This document shows, in pieces, positions 1 through 9,489 of a stretch of DNA of 64,000 nucleotides. A model generated the notes under the pieces. It saw only the letters and a list, made by a program, of their open reading frames with translations, made no database searches and was not told the DNA's origin. The stretch lies in NCBI RefSeq assembly GCF_003171675.1, contig NZ_QFZQ01000005.1, positions 434,001-498,000 of the forward strand, written 5' to 3'. Every line of letters starts with the position of its first letter. Position 1 is the first letter of the stretch. This DNA comes from Reichenbachiella versicolor (lineage in GTDB: Bacteria; Bacteroidota; Bacteroidia; Cytophagales; Cyclobacteriaceae). A program made the position numbers and the translations under genes.

Positions 1-1280
1 TTTCCAGTATTTCCAACAAAGCCGATAATATCACCTTTTTTTACTTTTTGGCCTGCTTGTACCTCAAAGCCATCCATGTGAGCATAGAATGTAGAGACAC
101 CATTTCCATGGTTGATTTGCATATGCTTACCAAATTTATCAAAATCGGACTTTAGCAGAACAATAATTCCATCAGCTGTAGCGTAAATATTTGTGCCTTT
201 AGGAGCAGCAAAGTCTACTCCAGAATGGAATTTTCTTACTTTGAATATCGGGTGAATCCTATATCCATACCCTGAAGAAAGACGAGTAAGATCTTCATCT
301 TTAATAGGAGAAATACTTGGTACAGCATTGTCAGAAATAGCTAACAACTCTTCTACCGAGTCACTTTCTAAGACACTAAACTCTGGCAAATAGTCTTCAA
401 CTTTTGAAATATGACTTTGCTTAAAAGCCATAGTTGACAACATCAATACCGGTATTAAAGAACTATATATACCCAACTTAAGTCTTTTACTCTTTTTCTT
501 CGCCAGCATTTCAACCCTAATTTTCATAGTATTTGAACTACCGAAACTACTTGTCAAACTAAGACGCTCCTCAGGTATTACACTTTTAAGCATTAGTGAG
601 AGATACTCAGATTTGGAAGTTGAATTGGCTATCACCTGCTCGTCTGCTTGAAACTCATGTACAGATCTTAGAAGCCTTCGAAAAAGAAAAACGAAAGGGT
701 TGAACCAAGTGATAGCAATAAATAATTCTGTTGCCAATAAGTCCACTGAATGCTTTAATCTTATATGAGCCAGTTCGTGTTTCATCATTGGATGATCACT
801 ATCGAGATGCTGATTTTCAGGAACGAAAATCCATTTAAAGCATGAAAAAACACTCCGTACATTTGATTTTACTATTGAATATCCTTGAAATGAAGAATTC
901 ACAGAGCTACGCGTATATTGAAAGAGCTTACAAACGCTTACAATGAGTATTAATAGGTAAACCAACAAGCCTATTCCGTAAAAATATTGAAGATACGGCC
1001 AAAACGATATCGAAGCAGATTCAGTCGTTTCTTTGACTTCATTTATTACTGGAAAAAATTCATCCTCGATCCATTCCGTCGCTTCAATTGAATGAATGAT
1101 GGAAGAATGAAAGTCAATATTCAACACTGGTATTAAGAATGAAAGTGGAATTGAAAGCAATAAAATAATTCGATTCAGTCCATGAAAAGTCAGCTTTCTA
1201 AAGAACACTATGTATGTCAATGTGAACAGTGAAAATACCGCGCTCACTTTCAATAAATAGATGATTAGATTACTCATCAT
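1..1280 (-). CDS. BlaR1-like M56 peptidase fused to M23 domain (3' end beyond window)
   Basis: Read on the minus strand from ATG at 1280, which overlaps the end of the BlaI gene by 11 bp; the frame is open for 426 codons to the window edge. The N-terminal half has several hydrophobic segments and the M56 zinc motif HELAH (residues 168-172), with a downstream EFQAD glutamate near residue 209. After another hydrophobic stretch around residue 270 comes an M23 (LytM) peptidase domain from about residue 336, with the first metal motif as HSGVD; the second (HxH) would lie past the edge. M56 proteins of the BlaR1/MecR1 type sense envelope stress and cleave a BlaI-type repressor, so this is probably the sensor partner of the neighbouring BlaI. 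The M23 domain replaces the usual beta-lactam-binding domain and suggests peptidoglycan as substrate or signal. The family is well supported; the signal is inference. Confidence 0.88.
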   Translation of the reverse strand, partial: MMSNLIIYLLKVSAVFSLFTLTYIVFFRKLTFHGLNRIILLLSIPLSFLIPVLNIDFHSSIIHSIEATEWIEDEFFPVINEVKETTESASISFWPYLQYFYGIGLLVYLLILIVSVCKLFQYTRSSVNSSFQGYSIVKSNVRSVFSCFKWIFVPENQHLDSDHPMMKHELAHIRLKHSVDLLATELFIAITWFNPFVFLFRRLLRSVHEFQADEQVIANSTSKSEYLSLMLKSVIPEERLSLTSSFGSSNTMKIRVEMLAKKKSKRLKLGIYSSLIPVLMLSTMAFKQSHISKVEDYLPEFSVLESDSVEELLAISDNAVPSISPIKDEDLTRLSSGYGYRIHPIFKVRKFHSGVDFAAPKGTNIYATADGIIVLLKSDFDKFGKHMQINHGNGVSTFYAHMDGFEVQAGQKVKKGDIIGFVGNTG

Positions 1281-1653
1281 TCTTCTTTAACTCATCAATT
1301 TTAGACTCTAATAGTTCCTTCATCTGCTCTAATTCTTGAATACTCATATCCTGATTTTCGGTAAAAAAAGATGCGAACTTTCTTGATGATCCATCAAAGA
1401 AATTTTTTATCACTCCTCCAAGGTGATCTTTGAAATAGACATCTTTGGATACTTTAGGGAAATACTCATTTACCTTACCATAAGTCTTAAAACCTAAAAA
1501 TTCCTTCTTAACTAAAACCCTAATCACTGTAGAAACTGTAGTATATGCGGGTTTTGGCTCCGGAAATTCCTCCACTACATCTTTCAAAAAAGCGTTTTCT
1601 AGCTTCCATATAATACGCATTACTTGTTCTTCTGCTTTTGTCAACTCTTTCAT
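1270..1653 (-). CDS. BlaI/MecI/CopY-family transcriptional repressor
   Basis: This 127-residue protein has the typical length of the BlaI family, with an N-terminal winged helix beginning MKELTKAEEQVMRIIW and a helical C-terminal dimerisation part rich in Glu and Lys. In the known family the dimer binds a dyad operator and is inactivated by proteolysis by its M56 partner, encoded here immediately downstream with an 11-bp overlap. A dyad around AACTATAGTT lies in the 136-bp gap to the divergent M23/LysM gene, so the repressor probably controls both directions. No beta-lactamase gene is visible in the window. Family assignment is confident; the regulon is inferred. Confidence 0.93.
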   Translation of the reverse strand: MKELTKAEEQVMRIIWKLENAFLKDVVEEFPEPKPAYTTVSTVIRVLVKKEFLGFKTYGKVNEYFPKVSKDVYFKDHLGGVIKNFFDGSSRKFASFFTENQDMSIQELEQMKELLESKIDELKKNDE

Positions 1654-1707
1654 AATACAAGTATATAACGATATAGGTAGTAGTAAAACTATTTTTATAA
1701 TTTTATA

Positions 1708-1727
1708 ACTACAACTATAGTTATAGT
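1708..1727. promoter_or_regulatory. Candidate BlaI operator
   Basis: An imperfect dyad, ACTACAACTATAGTTATAGT, with a perfect 10-bp core AACTATAGTT at 1713-1722, sits midway between the divergent BlaI gene and the M23/LysM gene. BlaI/MecI operators are dyads with TACA/TGTA-type arms, and the left arm here contains TACA. Position and symmetry support an operator for both promoters. No binding evidence is available. Confidence 0.5.
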
Positions 1728-1789
1728 CGTAACAATATATTTATAATTGCTCCGAAATTCAATTTGAATAAATCTAAAACACGACGACT

Positions 1790-2674
1790 ATGAAACTTAT
1801 TAGAAATCTAGCTTTCCTGCTTATTCTACATTCCGTTGTATTTATCAGCTCAGCTCACCCTAAAGACTCAACTAGCTTTTCATTAGACTCTAGTTTACTC
1901 ATTCTTAAAAGAGACACTGCTCAAAAACTAGAAGTAAACTCCGATTTTTGGCAAAATGAAGTTTACAATCCTTATAAATCACATTCTCAAAAATTTCCAT
2001 TCTGTATCTCATTTTTGAGTGAAACCTATGCTTCGCCTATATTAAGGAACAAAGTAATCACCTCTAGATATGGGTGGAGAAATAACCGTGCTCACCGAGG
2101 TATTGACATAGACTTAATAACTGGTGATGATGTAAAATCAATGTTTGAAGGAAAAGTGCGCTATGTTCGTTACCGACGTGGACATGGTAAAATCGTAGTA
2201 ATCAGACATCCAAACGGACTTGAAACAGGATATGCACATCTTTCTAAAACCTTAGTAAAAGCCAATGAATTAGTTAAAAAAGGTCAAGTCATAGGTAAAG
2301 GGGGAAATACTGGCAATTCTAGAGGAAGTCACCTGCACTTAGAAGTTAGCTATCAAGGTGTATTTATCAACCCAGAGTACCTATTCAAGTTTGACAATTC
2401 CAATAAAATTAGGGCTAATAGTATTTGGGTAACTAAAGAGTGGGCTAGTCCTGCTCTTCACAGTTCAAAAAAACAAAGCGAAATCGTAGTCTGTAAATCT
2501 TATGATGAAGCCATGAAAAGCAAGGTAAAAAAAATACACATTATTAGGTCTGGCGATACACTTTGGGACATCTCAATCATGTATGGGGTTACAATTGATT
2601 ACCTATGTAGACTTAATTCAATTGCTAAAAATAGTATACTTAGAATTGGTTATCCAATACTAATATCACGCTAG
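1790..2674 (+). CDS. Secreted M23 peptidase with C-terminal LysM domain
   Basis: A 294-residue exported protein. Residues 1-22 form a signal peptide. Residues about 85-200 are an M23 (LytM) zinc endopeptidase domain with the complete ligand set: H102 and D106 in AHRGIDID, and the HLH pair at 181-183. Residues about 250-293 are a LysM repeat (HIIRSGDTLWDIS), which binds glycan strands. Enzymes of this type cut peptidoglycan cross-links in the periplasm. The gene is divergent from BlaI and the M56-M23 fusion and shares their intergenic dyad, so it is probably induced when that sensor is triggered. Both this protein and the sensor carry M23 domains, which suggests a cell-wall damage or remodelling circuit. 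Confidence 0.9.
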   Translation: MKLIRNLAFLLILHSVVFISSAHPKDSTSFSLDSSLLILKRDTAQKLEVNSDFWQNEVYNPYKSHSQKFPFCISFLSETYASPILRNKVITSRYGWRNNRAHRGIDIDLITGDDVKSMFEGKVRYVRYRRGHGKIVVIRHPNGLETGYAHLSKTLVKANELVKKGQVIGKGGNTGNSRGSHLHLEVSYQGVFINPEYLFKFDNSNKIRANSIWVTKEWASPALHSSKKQSEIVVCKSYDEAMKSKVKKIHIIRSGDTLWDISIMYGVTIDYLCRLNSIAKNSILRIGYPILISR

Positions 2675-2774
2675 AAAATATTCAGCAAAGTAACTTTAAC
2701 ATTTTTTAGCAATCAGATTTACAGTAGCGGCATAGTGTTTGGCATAGGGGTGTTCGTAAACCAAAATTCATCCT

Positions 2775-3296
2775 ATGAATAAGCACATATTAAAAGTCGC
2801 TATCGTATTATTATTTGTTTCATTATTATCTTCTTGCCGTACTTATTTCAATCAAGGAGCAAGAGAAGTCATCCAATCTGATGATGCCAAGAACATAGAA
2901 AAAATTCAATTCTATGTAGATAGAACAATTCTACTAGAAATTCAGTCTCGGTTGGTATCTGAGAATATTTCAGAAGGAATGCTCAAAACCAGAAATGGTA
3001 TCACCTATTATCAAATCAAAATTAAGGGAAACACAAAATGCCTTGCTGAGGACATTGATCCCAAAGTATTGAAAATTCGATTTGACAAAGGAGAAGAGGA
3101 TTATCTCAACTTCAAGGAGACCATTAATGGTTATCAGTTAGTTACTACACAGGAGTCTAACCATCATTACGTCACTTTTAAAGGAAGAAAATTCAAGGTG
3201 ATTGAAGGTCAAGATGCCATGCTCATGATTAAAAAGAAGCATCGACAACGTTCCAAAAAGATGATTCACAAAATGAATGGACTTAGCATAACATAA
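2775..3296 (+). CDS. Hypothetical lipoprotein
   Basis: A 173-residue protein that I do not recognise. It begins with a lipoprotein signal peptide whose lipobox LLSSC places the lipidated cysteine at about residue 21. The mature part is mixed alpha/beta with a strongly basic tail (KKKHRQRSKKM). It lies 100 bp after the M23/LysM gene on the same strand and is followed by a good hairpin terminator, so it may be the second gene of that transcript or have its own promoter. A role in the outer envelope is likely from the signal alone. Confidence 0.75.
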   Translation: MNKHILKVAIVLLFVSLLSSCRTYFNQGAREVIQSDDAKNIEKIQFYVDRTILLEIQSRLVSENISEGMLKTRNGITYYQIKIKGNTKCLAEDIDPKVLKIRFDKGEEDYLNFKETINGYQLVTTQESNHHYVTFKGRKFKVIEGQDAMLMIKKKHRQRSKKMIHKMNGLSIT

Positions 3297-3308
3297 CTCT
3301 ATTAGTTA

Positions 3309-3335
3309 AAGGTTAGCATCGTTGGTGCTAACCTT
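3309..3335. terminator. Bidirectional intrinsic terminator
   Basis: AAGGTTAGCA (3309-3318) pairs perfectly with TGCTAACCTT (3326-3335) across a 7-nt loop. T-rich sequence follows on the plus strand and on the minus strand. It sits between the convergent lipoprotein gene and the DUF5916 gene. Confidence 0.8.
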
Positions 3336-3336
3336 T

Positions 3337-5949
3337 TCATCTTACAAATCTATAAGTATACTTTATCAAAAAAGTGCTACTTCCTCCAAGTTCGAATAGC
3401 TGTGGAGATAAATTTCTAAAATCATTTCTTCTAGAATCTATATCCTCTGAGCCATTAGTAGACCACACCGCAAACAGAGTCGACCCAGGAATATATTCCC
3501 ATCTCAAAACTAAATTGGATCTCAAATTGACAACATTGAAATCTGGATCATCAAATGATGCAAGTTGTTGTCCATTTTCTACCAGAGTTAATACGTCATC
3601 TTCATCTGAACTCGGCTGAACATGCTCTCCTAGGTTTCTAAATCGCTTAGATATTTTATCTGCCTTACTATCCGTCACCTCTTTGTATTGTGTGTATTCA
3701 CCAATAGATATAAAAGGCTGTGCCCACAACTCCAATGTCAAATTGGGAGTTAGGTTATAATTAACTCTAAAAGACGCGCTGTATTCATGCCCATCTATCT
3801 GAGCCATTAGATAAATGGGATCTGTCTCTTCATTTAAGACATCGACATATTGAAGTTTGTCCTGATAAAACCTATAAGTTGGCCTTGCTTCGATCATCCA
3901 TGCATCAGTGGGACGATAAATAACTCTCCCAGATAGCCTGACACTGCGAAACATATCCTTTTCTCCAATGTTGACTCTAGGAGTAAACCCAGCAAAGAAT
4001 TTCTTTCGGTTGTTAGAAAAAATTGAAATCCCGTATCCTCCAATATTAGGCCTTCTCAAAGCTGGCCCTCCTCTAAGGTCAGCGTTTCTAACGACCATAA
4101 TATCTTGCCAAGTATTAATAATAATTCGCCAAAGTGCGTTGGTCTCTAATCTGATATTAGTTCCTACTCCCGTATAAGTTGGGTTACCTCCAAAGTCCCA
4201 GGTTTGTTCAAAACTAAAGTCATAGCTCTGTTGTCTAAAAAAGTTAGTCTGTTTTTGAATACGATATCTATTCCAAGCCCAAGCATTAATATTATCGGTA
4301 TGGGTCAAAAAACCCATATCATTAAGTTCTAGACCAGGTGAACGATGATTAAAACCTACATCCCAAATCCAACTTCCGCTCTTCTTACCAAATTGAAAAC
4401 GGCTAGATGTACCAGTCAAACTTGTTCTTGTAGAATCTACATTTCGATAATCATTATCGGGTCGCTGATAGAGCCTAACATTTGACTCCTGAGTTTTTAA
4501 TATGGCCTCTTTGCTACCATTAACTTGACTACCACTGACTTGAAGTTTAAAACCATATTTCCTATTGAAAATAAAATGAATCAAATCTAATCCTCCTGAC
4601 AAGGCGTTATCATGTAACTTTTCTAAGTCATTACCCTCATTATCAAATCGCTGCATGTAATTAAGCATTGCTCCTGCCACGGTTTGACCTTGATTAAAAT
4701 CTTGCTGTATTCTTCCTGAGTTATACAATGTCAAGGGTTCTACTTTTTGTTTGCTATCCTGACCTAGCGTATCTCTAGTTTCTAATTGAACAGTATTGGT
4801 AAGAGATGTCAAAAATCCCCAAGAAAAGCCCTTACTATTTTTGCCCGTAAGCTTACCAGCACTCAAGATACGGGTCGGAGGTGTACGACTTTCAAACTCT
4901 ATATCATCCCCCACACTACCTTGGGCTGATCTTCCGATTCGACGCGAGTAAAACAGATTATTGGGACCTCCGCTAGTAGGAAAATCGAAGAGGTTATTAC
5001 TTTCCAAAAAGAAAGGTCTTTGCTCTCTAAAGAATTGTTCGAAAGCAGATAAATTAACAACCGACGGGTCTGCCTCAACCTGACCGAAATCTGGGTTAAC
5101 TGTCAAGTCAAGTGTGATATCAGAGGTTATTCCAAACTTAGCATCTATTCCTGCATTGACTTTGAACTCCTGACCACTTTCCAAGAACGGATTCCCTTCT
5201 TCCTTCTCATAAGTATCTAATTGCGTAACAATGTAAGGCTGTACTTCTAGTTGTTTCTGAGGCTTAATCCCTTTAATTCCTCGCAGCTCACCAAAATGAT
5301 GTACCCAACCAATTACATTTGGATCTACTGGCTGCCAAGTTGAACGTTCCTCTTCTCTAAACAGCCTTCGAGTAAGTTGAATACCCCAAACATGCTCTGG
5401 AAGATTCGCAAACCTTAGTTGAGACAATGGAATCTTAAACTCAGCATTCCACCCTTCTCCATCCACCTTGGTAGCTAGATACCAGATTGGATCCCAAGTT
5501 GAATCCCAATTTTCACCATTGTTAGAAACATATTCATCCCCTTTCACACCCGACGCCGAAGCGGAGAAAGAGAATGCTGTTCTTTGGTCATGGTAGCTAT
5601 CAATATTAATTTCTACCCAATCACCCTCAAAACCATCTCGACGGGACATACGCTGAGCTATCAACTCTGGCTGTGTATCCTCTGCTCTAATAGCTACATA
5701 TAGAAATTTAGCATCATATAAAATTTTGAAACGAGTAGCTTGGCTCGGTATGGATCGAAAATTAGGTCTATGACCTGTAAACTCAACAGACCAATCTACT
5801 TGTTGCCAAGCCTGATCTTTGAAGTCACCATCAATCGAAGGTACTTCACCTTCTACCCTTTTTGTAAAGTAAGAATTCTTAGGCTCTTGGGAAGCAAGGG
5901 CACAAAATGCAAAACCAAGTAGAAAAGTGGCTAATGAGAGTTTTTTCAC
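3337..5949 (-). CDS. DUF5916 outer-membrane protein with N-terminal CBM9-like domain
   Basis: An 870-residue protein with a signal peptide (cleavage near CALASQ, residue 20). Residues about 30-210 form a family-9 carbohydrate-binding-like beta sandwich (EGEVPSIDGDFKDQAW, then WVEINIDSYHD). The remainder is the DUF5916 region, rich in alternating aromatic strands and ending in TYRFVR, consistent with an outer-membrane beta barrel with a terminal aromatic. Such proteins are common in Bacteroidota; their substrate is unknown. The gene stands alone, with a terminator shared with the convergent lipoprotein gene. Family is confident, function is not known. Confidence 0.88.
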   Translation of the reverse strand: MKKLSLATFLLGFAFCALASQEPKNSYFTKRVEGEVPSIDGDFKDQAWQQVDWSVEFTGHRPNFRSIPSQATRFKILYDAKFLYVAIRAEDTQPELIAQRMSRRDGFEGDWVEINIDSYHDQRTAFSFSASASGVKGDEYVSNNGENWDSTWDPIWYLATKVDGEGWNAEFKIPLSQLRFANLPEHVWGIQLTRRLFREEERSTWQPVDPNVIGWVHHFGELRGIKGIKPQKQLEVQPYIVTQLDTYEKEEGNPFLESGQEFKVNAGIDAKFGITSDITLDLTVNPDFGQVEADPSVVNLSAFEQFFREQRPFFLESNNLFDFPTSGGPNNLFYSRRIGRSAQGSVGDDIEFESRTPPTRILSAGKLTGKNSKGFSWGFLTSLTNTVQLETRDTLGQDSKQKVEPLTLYNSGRIQQDFNQGQTVAGAMLNYMQRFDNEGNDLEKLHDNALSGGLDLIHFIFNRKYGFKLQVSGSQVNGSKEAILKTQESNVRLYQRPDNDYRNVDSTRTSLTGTSSRFQFGKKSGSWIWDVGFNHRSPGLELNDMGFLTHTDNINAWAWNRYRIQKQTNFFRQQSYDFSFEQTWDFGGNPTYTGVGTNIRLETNALWRIIINTWQDIMVVRNADLRGGPALRRPNIGGYGISIFSNNRKKFFAGFTPRVNIGEKDMFRSVRLSGRVIYRPTDAWMIEARPTYRFYQDKLQYVDVLNEETDPIYLMAQIDGHEYSASFRVNYNLTPNLTLELWAQPFISIGEYTQYKEVTDSKADKISKRFRNLGEHVQPSSDEDDVLTLVENGQQLASFDDPDFNVVNLRSNLVLRWEYIPGSTLFAVWSTNGSEDIDSRRNDFRNLSPQLFELGGSSTFLIKYTYRFVR

Positions 5950-6086
5950 GGCAATATTAAAATTGCCCGCAATTTAGCAATATGAATGAATCACACCTTG
6001 AGAATTTTTCTTTGATCTAGCGTTTTTAAGAAAAATTAAGACGGTAAGACTTTAATCATATTAAAAAGCAAAATTGTGACACAAAA

Positions 6087-6114
6087 AAACCGAGACGATT
6101 ACTCATCTCGGTTT
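6087..6114 (-). terminator. Intrinsic terminator of the DUF6588-like gene
   Basis: On the minus strand AAACCGAGA pairs with TCTCGGTTT over a 10-nt loop and is followed by a T run. It lies 26 bp past the stop codon of the gene ending at 6140. Confidence 0.9.
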
Positions 6115-6139
6115 CAACAAATTTCAATTTTTTGTAGAA

Positions 6140-7294
6140 TTATCTAATTGAAAACCCTAAACCAAATGTCAACATTCCATAATTCTGAAAAGTGTAGTCT
6201 GCATGTAACGTTAATACTGCTAAATTCAACCTAGCTCCCAATTTACCACTCCATGCATTCGCCGTGAAGCTTTCGTTTACGGGGTCAGAGTCTAATTCAA
6301 TGACTACGTTATCATATGATGTACCTGAATCATCAACTATTGATGCTCTTAATTCATAATCTCCCAGTACTTTTAAATCAATAGAAGCTGTACTCAACCC
6401 AAAGCCTCCATAAAGAGTCAGAATTGATATTTTTTTAGAAACTAATAATTGGTAGGTAAATGAATTGATATTGAATTCTCCTTCACCATTTTCTGTGCTT
6501 ACATAAGAAATATCAGTAGTATATTGAGACAAATCAAGCGTATTATAGATTCTGTTATATCCTAATAAAACTGAAATATCTATTGGAACATGTTTAATAC
6601 CCGGAATCCACTGCTTGACATCATGCATCACTCCTAATCCGAACATCCCAGTTTCAAGCCCGATATCGAAATAGTCTCTTGTAGGCATCCATCTAATTTT
6701 TAAATCAGTATTCTTTATCAAACCAATACCTCCTTGTAACATGGGCAATACTGCATATCCTCTAGCCTGTCCAGCTCCAATAGATTCATAGTCTACTCCT
6801 GGAGGAGCTGAAAATGGTTGTCTAACCGTAATATCACCACTCGAAATAACTGTTCCATCAGGTAAAGTATAAGAAGCTCCTTCTATAACATAATCAGTCT
6901 CTAATTCATATGACTGATCAGGGCTTCCGAATATTGTAGCTCCTCTATTACCACTTCGAACATTAAAAGATTCATAGTCATCTGAATCAATGGTGTAATA
7001 CCAATCCTCTTCAGGAGCTTTGACGGCAGATAACGTAATCCCTAAATCAAACCCTAGAGTTTTGTGTGTCTTAGCAGTATTGTACCACCCACCATTGGAA
7101 GCAAAACCAAAGCCTCTCATGAGTGGAGACATATAAGCACCAATCAATTTACTTGCATCTTCTGATGGTACGTTTAAAAATTGAGAAATATCTAGTTCAT
7201 CGGGATCTGGAACGGTAGTCTGAGCGCTAACTGAACCTAAAGTACAAGCTAGAAGCAATGCTCCGAGACTTACCTTTAAAGTCATAGTTTTCAT
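6140..7294 (-). CDS. Exported DUF6588-like beta-barrel protein
   Basis: A 384-residue protein with a clear signal peptide ending SVSAQ (about residue 25). The sequence is dominated by alternating strands and Gly/aromatic residues, and it ends with an aromatic-rich strand (MLTFGLGFSIR), as in outer-membrane barrels. It resembles the Bacteroidota family DUF6588, whose function is unknown. It is transcribed alone: an intrinsic terminator follows it and the next gene is divergent. I cannot name a substrate. The family call is from recognition of its layout and is moderately certain. Confidence 0.75.
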   Translation of the reverse strand: MKTMTLKVSLGALLLACTLGSVSAQTTVPDPDELDISQFLNVPSEDASKLIGAYMSPLMRGFGFASNGGWYNTAKTHKTLGFDLGITLSAVKAPEEDWYYTIDSDDYESFNVRSGNRGATIFGSPDQSYELETDYVIEGASYTLPDGTVISSGDITVRQPFSAPPGVDYESIGAGQARGYAVLPMLQGGIGLIKNTDLKIRWMPTRDYFDIGLETGMFGLGVMHDVKQWIPGIKHVPIDISVLLGYNRIYNTLDLSQYTTDISYVSTENGEGEFNINSFTYQLLVSKKISILTLYGGFGLSTASIDLKVLGDYELRASIVDDSGTSYDNVVIELDSDPVNESFTANAWSGKLGARLNLAVLTLHADYTFQNYGMLTFGLGFSIR

Positions 7295-7412
7295 AATTAT
7301 TTAGTTTAGTTCTATTCTAAATTCGGGTTTAAATCTAATCATAAATATAAAAGGTACTGATCTTACTCGATTAAAGTGACATTAATTCATGATCAAAACC
7401 TATCTATACTTC

Positions 7413-7429
7413 GATAAACAAAATTTATC
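7413..7429. promoter_or_regulatory. Dyad upstream of peroxiredoxin
   Basis: GATAAA and TTTATC form a perfect 6-bp inverted repeat separated by 5 bp, about 32 bp upstream of the peroxiredoxin -7 box. The position fits an activator or repressor site. It resembles an OxyR half-site array only loosely, so the regulator is not identified. Confidence 0.3.
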
Positions 7430-7460
7430 TGATACTAGATGATATGCTAATTGATGCTTC

Positions 7461-7468
7461 TACTTTTG
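7461..7468 (+). promoter_or_regulatory. -7 box of the peroxiredoxin promoter
   Basis: TACTTTTG matches the Bacteroidota -7 consensus TAnnTTTG and lies 34 bp before the ATG. No convincing -33 TTG is seen at the usual spacing, which would suit an activator-dependent promoter. Confidence 0.6.
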
Positions 7469-7502
7469 TATCACAAATTTTAAACACTAAAAAGAAATTA
7501 AA

Positions 7503-8132
7503 ATGTCACTCGTAGGTAAAAAAGCTCCTGTATTCAATGCTCCAGCTGTAATCAATGGAGATGAAATCGTAGAATCATTTTCTTTAGACCAGTATATTGG
7601 TCAAAAAGAAGTAGTATTTTTCTTTTACCCAAAAGACTTCACGTTTGTATGCCCAACTGAAATTTTGGCTTTCCAAGAAAAATTAGCTGAATTCGAAAAA
7701 AGAGGTGTGGCTGTAGTAGGTGCATCTACTGACACTGAGGAGACTCACCTTGCATGGTTGATGACTCCTAAAAACAATGGTGGTATTGAAGGTGTTACTT
7801 ATCCTTTAGTAGCAGATACTAGCAAAACTATCGCTAGCAACTATGGTGTTTTAGCTGGAGACTGGGATTACGATGAAGAAGGTAACTTAGCTTTCACTGG
7901 TCTTCCTATTGCATTTAGAGGATCTTTCTTGATTGACAAAGAAGGTGTGGTAAGACATGAAACTATCAATGACCTACCATTGGGAAGAAACATTGATGAA
8001 ATGATCAGATTAGTAGACGCTCTTCAGTATGTGGAAAAACATGGTGAAGTATGTCCTGCTAACTGGGAAGAAGGTAAAGACGCTATGAAAGCAACTAAAG
8101 AAGGTGTTGCTGATTACCTTTCTAATCACTAA
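7503..8132 (+). CDS. Typical 2-Cys peroxiredoxin (AhpC/Prx1 type)
   Basis: A 209-residue thiol peroxidase that reduces hydrogen peroxide, organic hydroperoxides or peroxynitrite. The peroxidatic cysteine is C50 in FTFVCPTE and the resolving cysteine is C184 in GEVCPANW, so the two-cysteine mechanism is complete. The C-terminal tail past C184 matches the Prx1/AhpC class. It is monocistronic: its own -7 box lies upstream and a strong terminator follows. No ahpF gene is adjacent, so reduction probably uses thioredoxin or an unlinked reductase. Well supported. Confidence 0.96.
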   Translation: MSLVGKKAPVFNAPAVINGDEIVESFSLDQYIGQKEVVFFFYPKDFTFVCPTEILAFQEKLAEFEKRGVAVVGASTDTEETHLAWLMTPKNNGGIEGVTYPLVADTSKTIASNYGVLAGDWDYDEEGNLAFTGLPIAFRGSFLIDKEGVVRHETINDLPLGRNIDEMIRLVDALQYVEKHGEVCPANWEEGKDAMKATKEGVADYLSNH

Positions 8133-8155
8133 GAATTAAGTTTACATATTGATAT

Positions 8156-8186
8156 AAAGCCTTGTTCGAGTATCGAACAAGGCTTT
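8156..8186 (+). terminator. Terminator of the peroxiredoxin gene
   Basis: AAAGCCTTGTTCGA pairs perfectly with TCGAACAAGGCTTT across a 3-nt loop and is followed by T residues, 24 bp after the stop codon. Confidence 0.95.
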
Positions 8187-8347
8187 TTTTGTCTCTAGGC
8201 ACACATTAACCAGTTAAAAGCAAGGTAAATTCAAAGTACTTTTCCTAATCCACTTCACGTCAAGACAACTTTTCGCTTTTGAAACAAATTACAGCTTCAC
8301 TCTCTAGATCAGGAGCAATTTTCTTTTCTTGCTTTGACCTTAAAAAT

Positions 8348-8355
8348 TACCTTTG
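8348..8355 (+). promoter_or_regulatory. -7 box of pyrD
   Basis: TACCTTTG fits TAnnTTTG; a TTG at 8329-8331 lies 16 bp upstream as a possible -33 element. The expected transcript start is about 10-15 bp before the pyrD ATG, giving a very short leader. Confidence 0.6.
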
Positions 8356-8373
8356 CAGCAAATTTGAAAACCC

Positions 8374-9402
8374 ATGTACAAGTCTCTTATCAAGCCATTC
8401 CTTTTCAACTTCAAGCCAGAAAAAGCACACCACATGACTTTTGGTATGTTAAAGTTTTTGAATAGCGTACCTGGAGGATTAAGTATCATAAAAGCTATAT
8501 CCGGTGGCAAATCAAAAAACATGGAAAAGGAGTTGTTTGGTTTAAAATTTCCCAATCCAGTAGGACTAGCTGCAGGACTTGACAAGAATGCAGAGGCTAT
8601 TGACGCTTTCGCTGCTATGGGCTTTGGATTTGTTGAAATTGGCACAATCACTCCTAAAGGTCAACCTGGTAATCCGCAACCAAGATTATTCAGACTCCCA
8701 AAAGATGAAGCTTTAATCAACCGAATGGGTTTCAATAATGATGGTGTTCAAGCTGCTAAGCAAAGATTGTTAAAGAGAAAATCCAATATTCTAGTCGGTG
8801 GTAACATAGGTAAAAACAAAGTCACACCAAACGAAGAAGCTGTCAATGATTACTTAATCTGCTTTAATGAACTTTTTGATGTGGTGGATTACTTTGTCGT
8901 CAATGTAAGCTCACCAAACACTCCGGGGTTGAGAGAACTTCAAGAGAAAAAACCTCTATCTGATATTCTGAATCGCCTAATGGAAGAGAACAATAAACAA
9001 AATACTCCAAAACCAATACTACTTAAGATTGCTCCTGATTTGACTGATGACCAACTAATGGATATAGTAGAGATCGTGGAAGAAACGAAAATCGCTGGTG
9101 TCATCGCGACTAATACAACTATTGACAGAGGAGGTCTACAATCGCCTAAAATCAAGATAGAAGAGATTGGAGCTGGTGGACTTAGCGGAAAGCCTGTACA
9201 AAAAAGATCAACAGAGGTCGTTAGATTCCTCCATGAAAAATCTAAAGGTACTTTCCCAATTATAGGAGTAGGTGGCATTAATTCAGCCCAGTCGGCTCAA
9301 GAAAAAATTGATGCAGGCGCCAGTCTAATACAGGTCTATAGTGGCTTCATATATGAAGGACCAGGTTTAATTCATGATATTCTCAAAAAGATTAAACTTT
9401 AA
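8374..9402 (+). CDS. pyrD: Class 2 (quinone-dependent) dihydroorotate dehydrogenase
   Basis: A 342-residue membrane-associated flavoenzyme that oxidises dihydroorotate to orotate in pyrimidine synthesis, passing electrons to the quinone pool. The N-terminal helical extension (about 40 residues, [20 protein letters not shown]) is the membrane/quinone part that defines class 2. The FMN barrel follows ([15 protein letters not shown] near residue 64). [11 protein letters not shown] near residue 176 carries the catalytic serine of class 2, and GVGGI near residue 297 is the phosphate-binding loop. The next gene, ftsK, starts 87 bp downstream on the same strand. Highly confident. Confidence 0.97.
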   Translation: MYKSLIKPFLFNFKPEKAHHMTFGMLKFLNSVPGGLSIIKAISGGKSKNMEKELFGLKFPNPVGLAAGLDKNAEAIDAFAAMGFGFVEIGTITPKGQPGNPQPRLFRLPKDEALINRMGFNNDGVQAAKQRLLKRKSNILVGGNIGKNKVTPNEEAVNDYLICFNELFDVVDYFVVNVSSPNTPGLRELQEKKPLSDILNRLMEENNKQNTPKPILLKIAPDLTDDQLMDIVEIVEETKIAGVIATNTTIDRGGLQSPKIKIEEIGAGGLSGKPVQKRSTEVVRFLHEKSKGTFPIIGVGGINSAQSAQEKIDAGASLIQVYSGFIYEGPGLIHDILKKIKL

Positions 9403-9489
9403 TCAAAGTCATCAGCAATCCATAGCAGCAATGTTTATCTGTCTTTTGACTCTGTTTTAATTAATTTACAAGCCGTAAAAATCCCCTTA

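Noticed and set aside
1-1280. Frameshift between the M56 and M23 domains
   Set aside because: I translated the stretch between HELAH and the M23 motif codon by codon and the frame is continuous.
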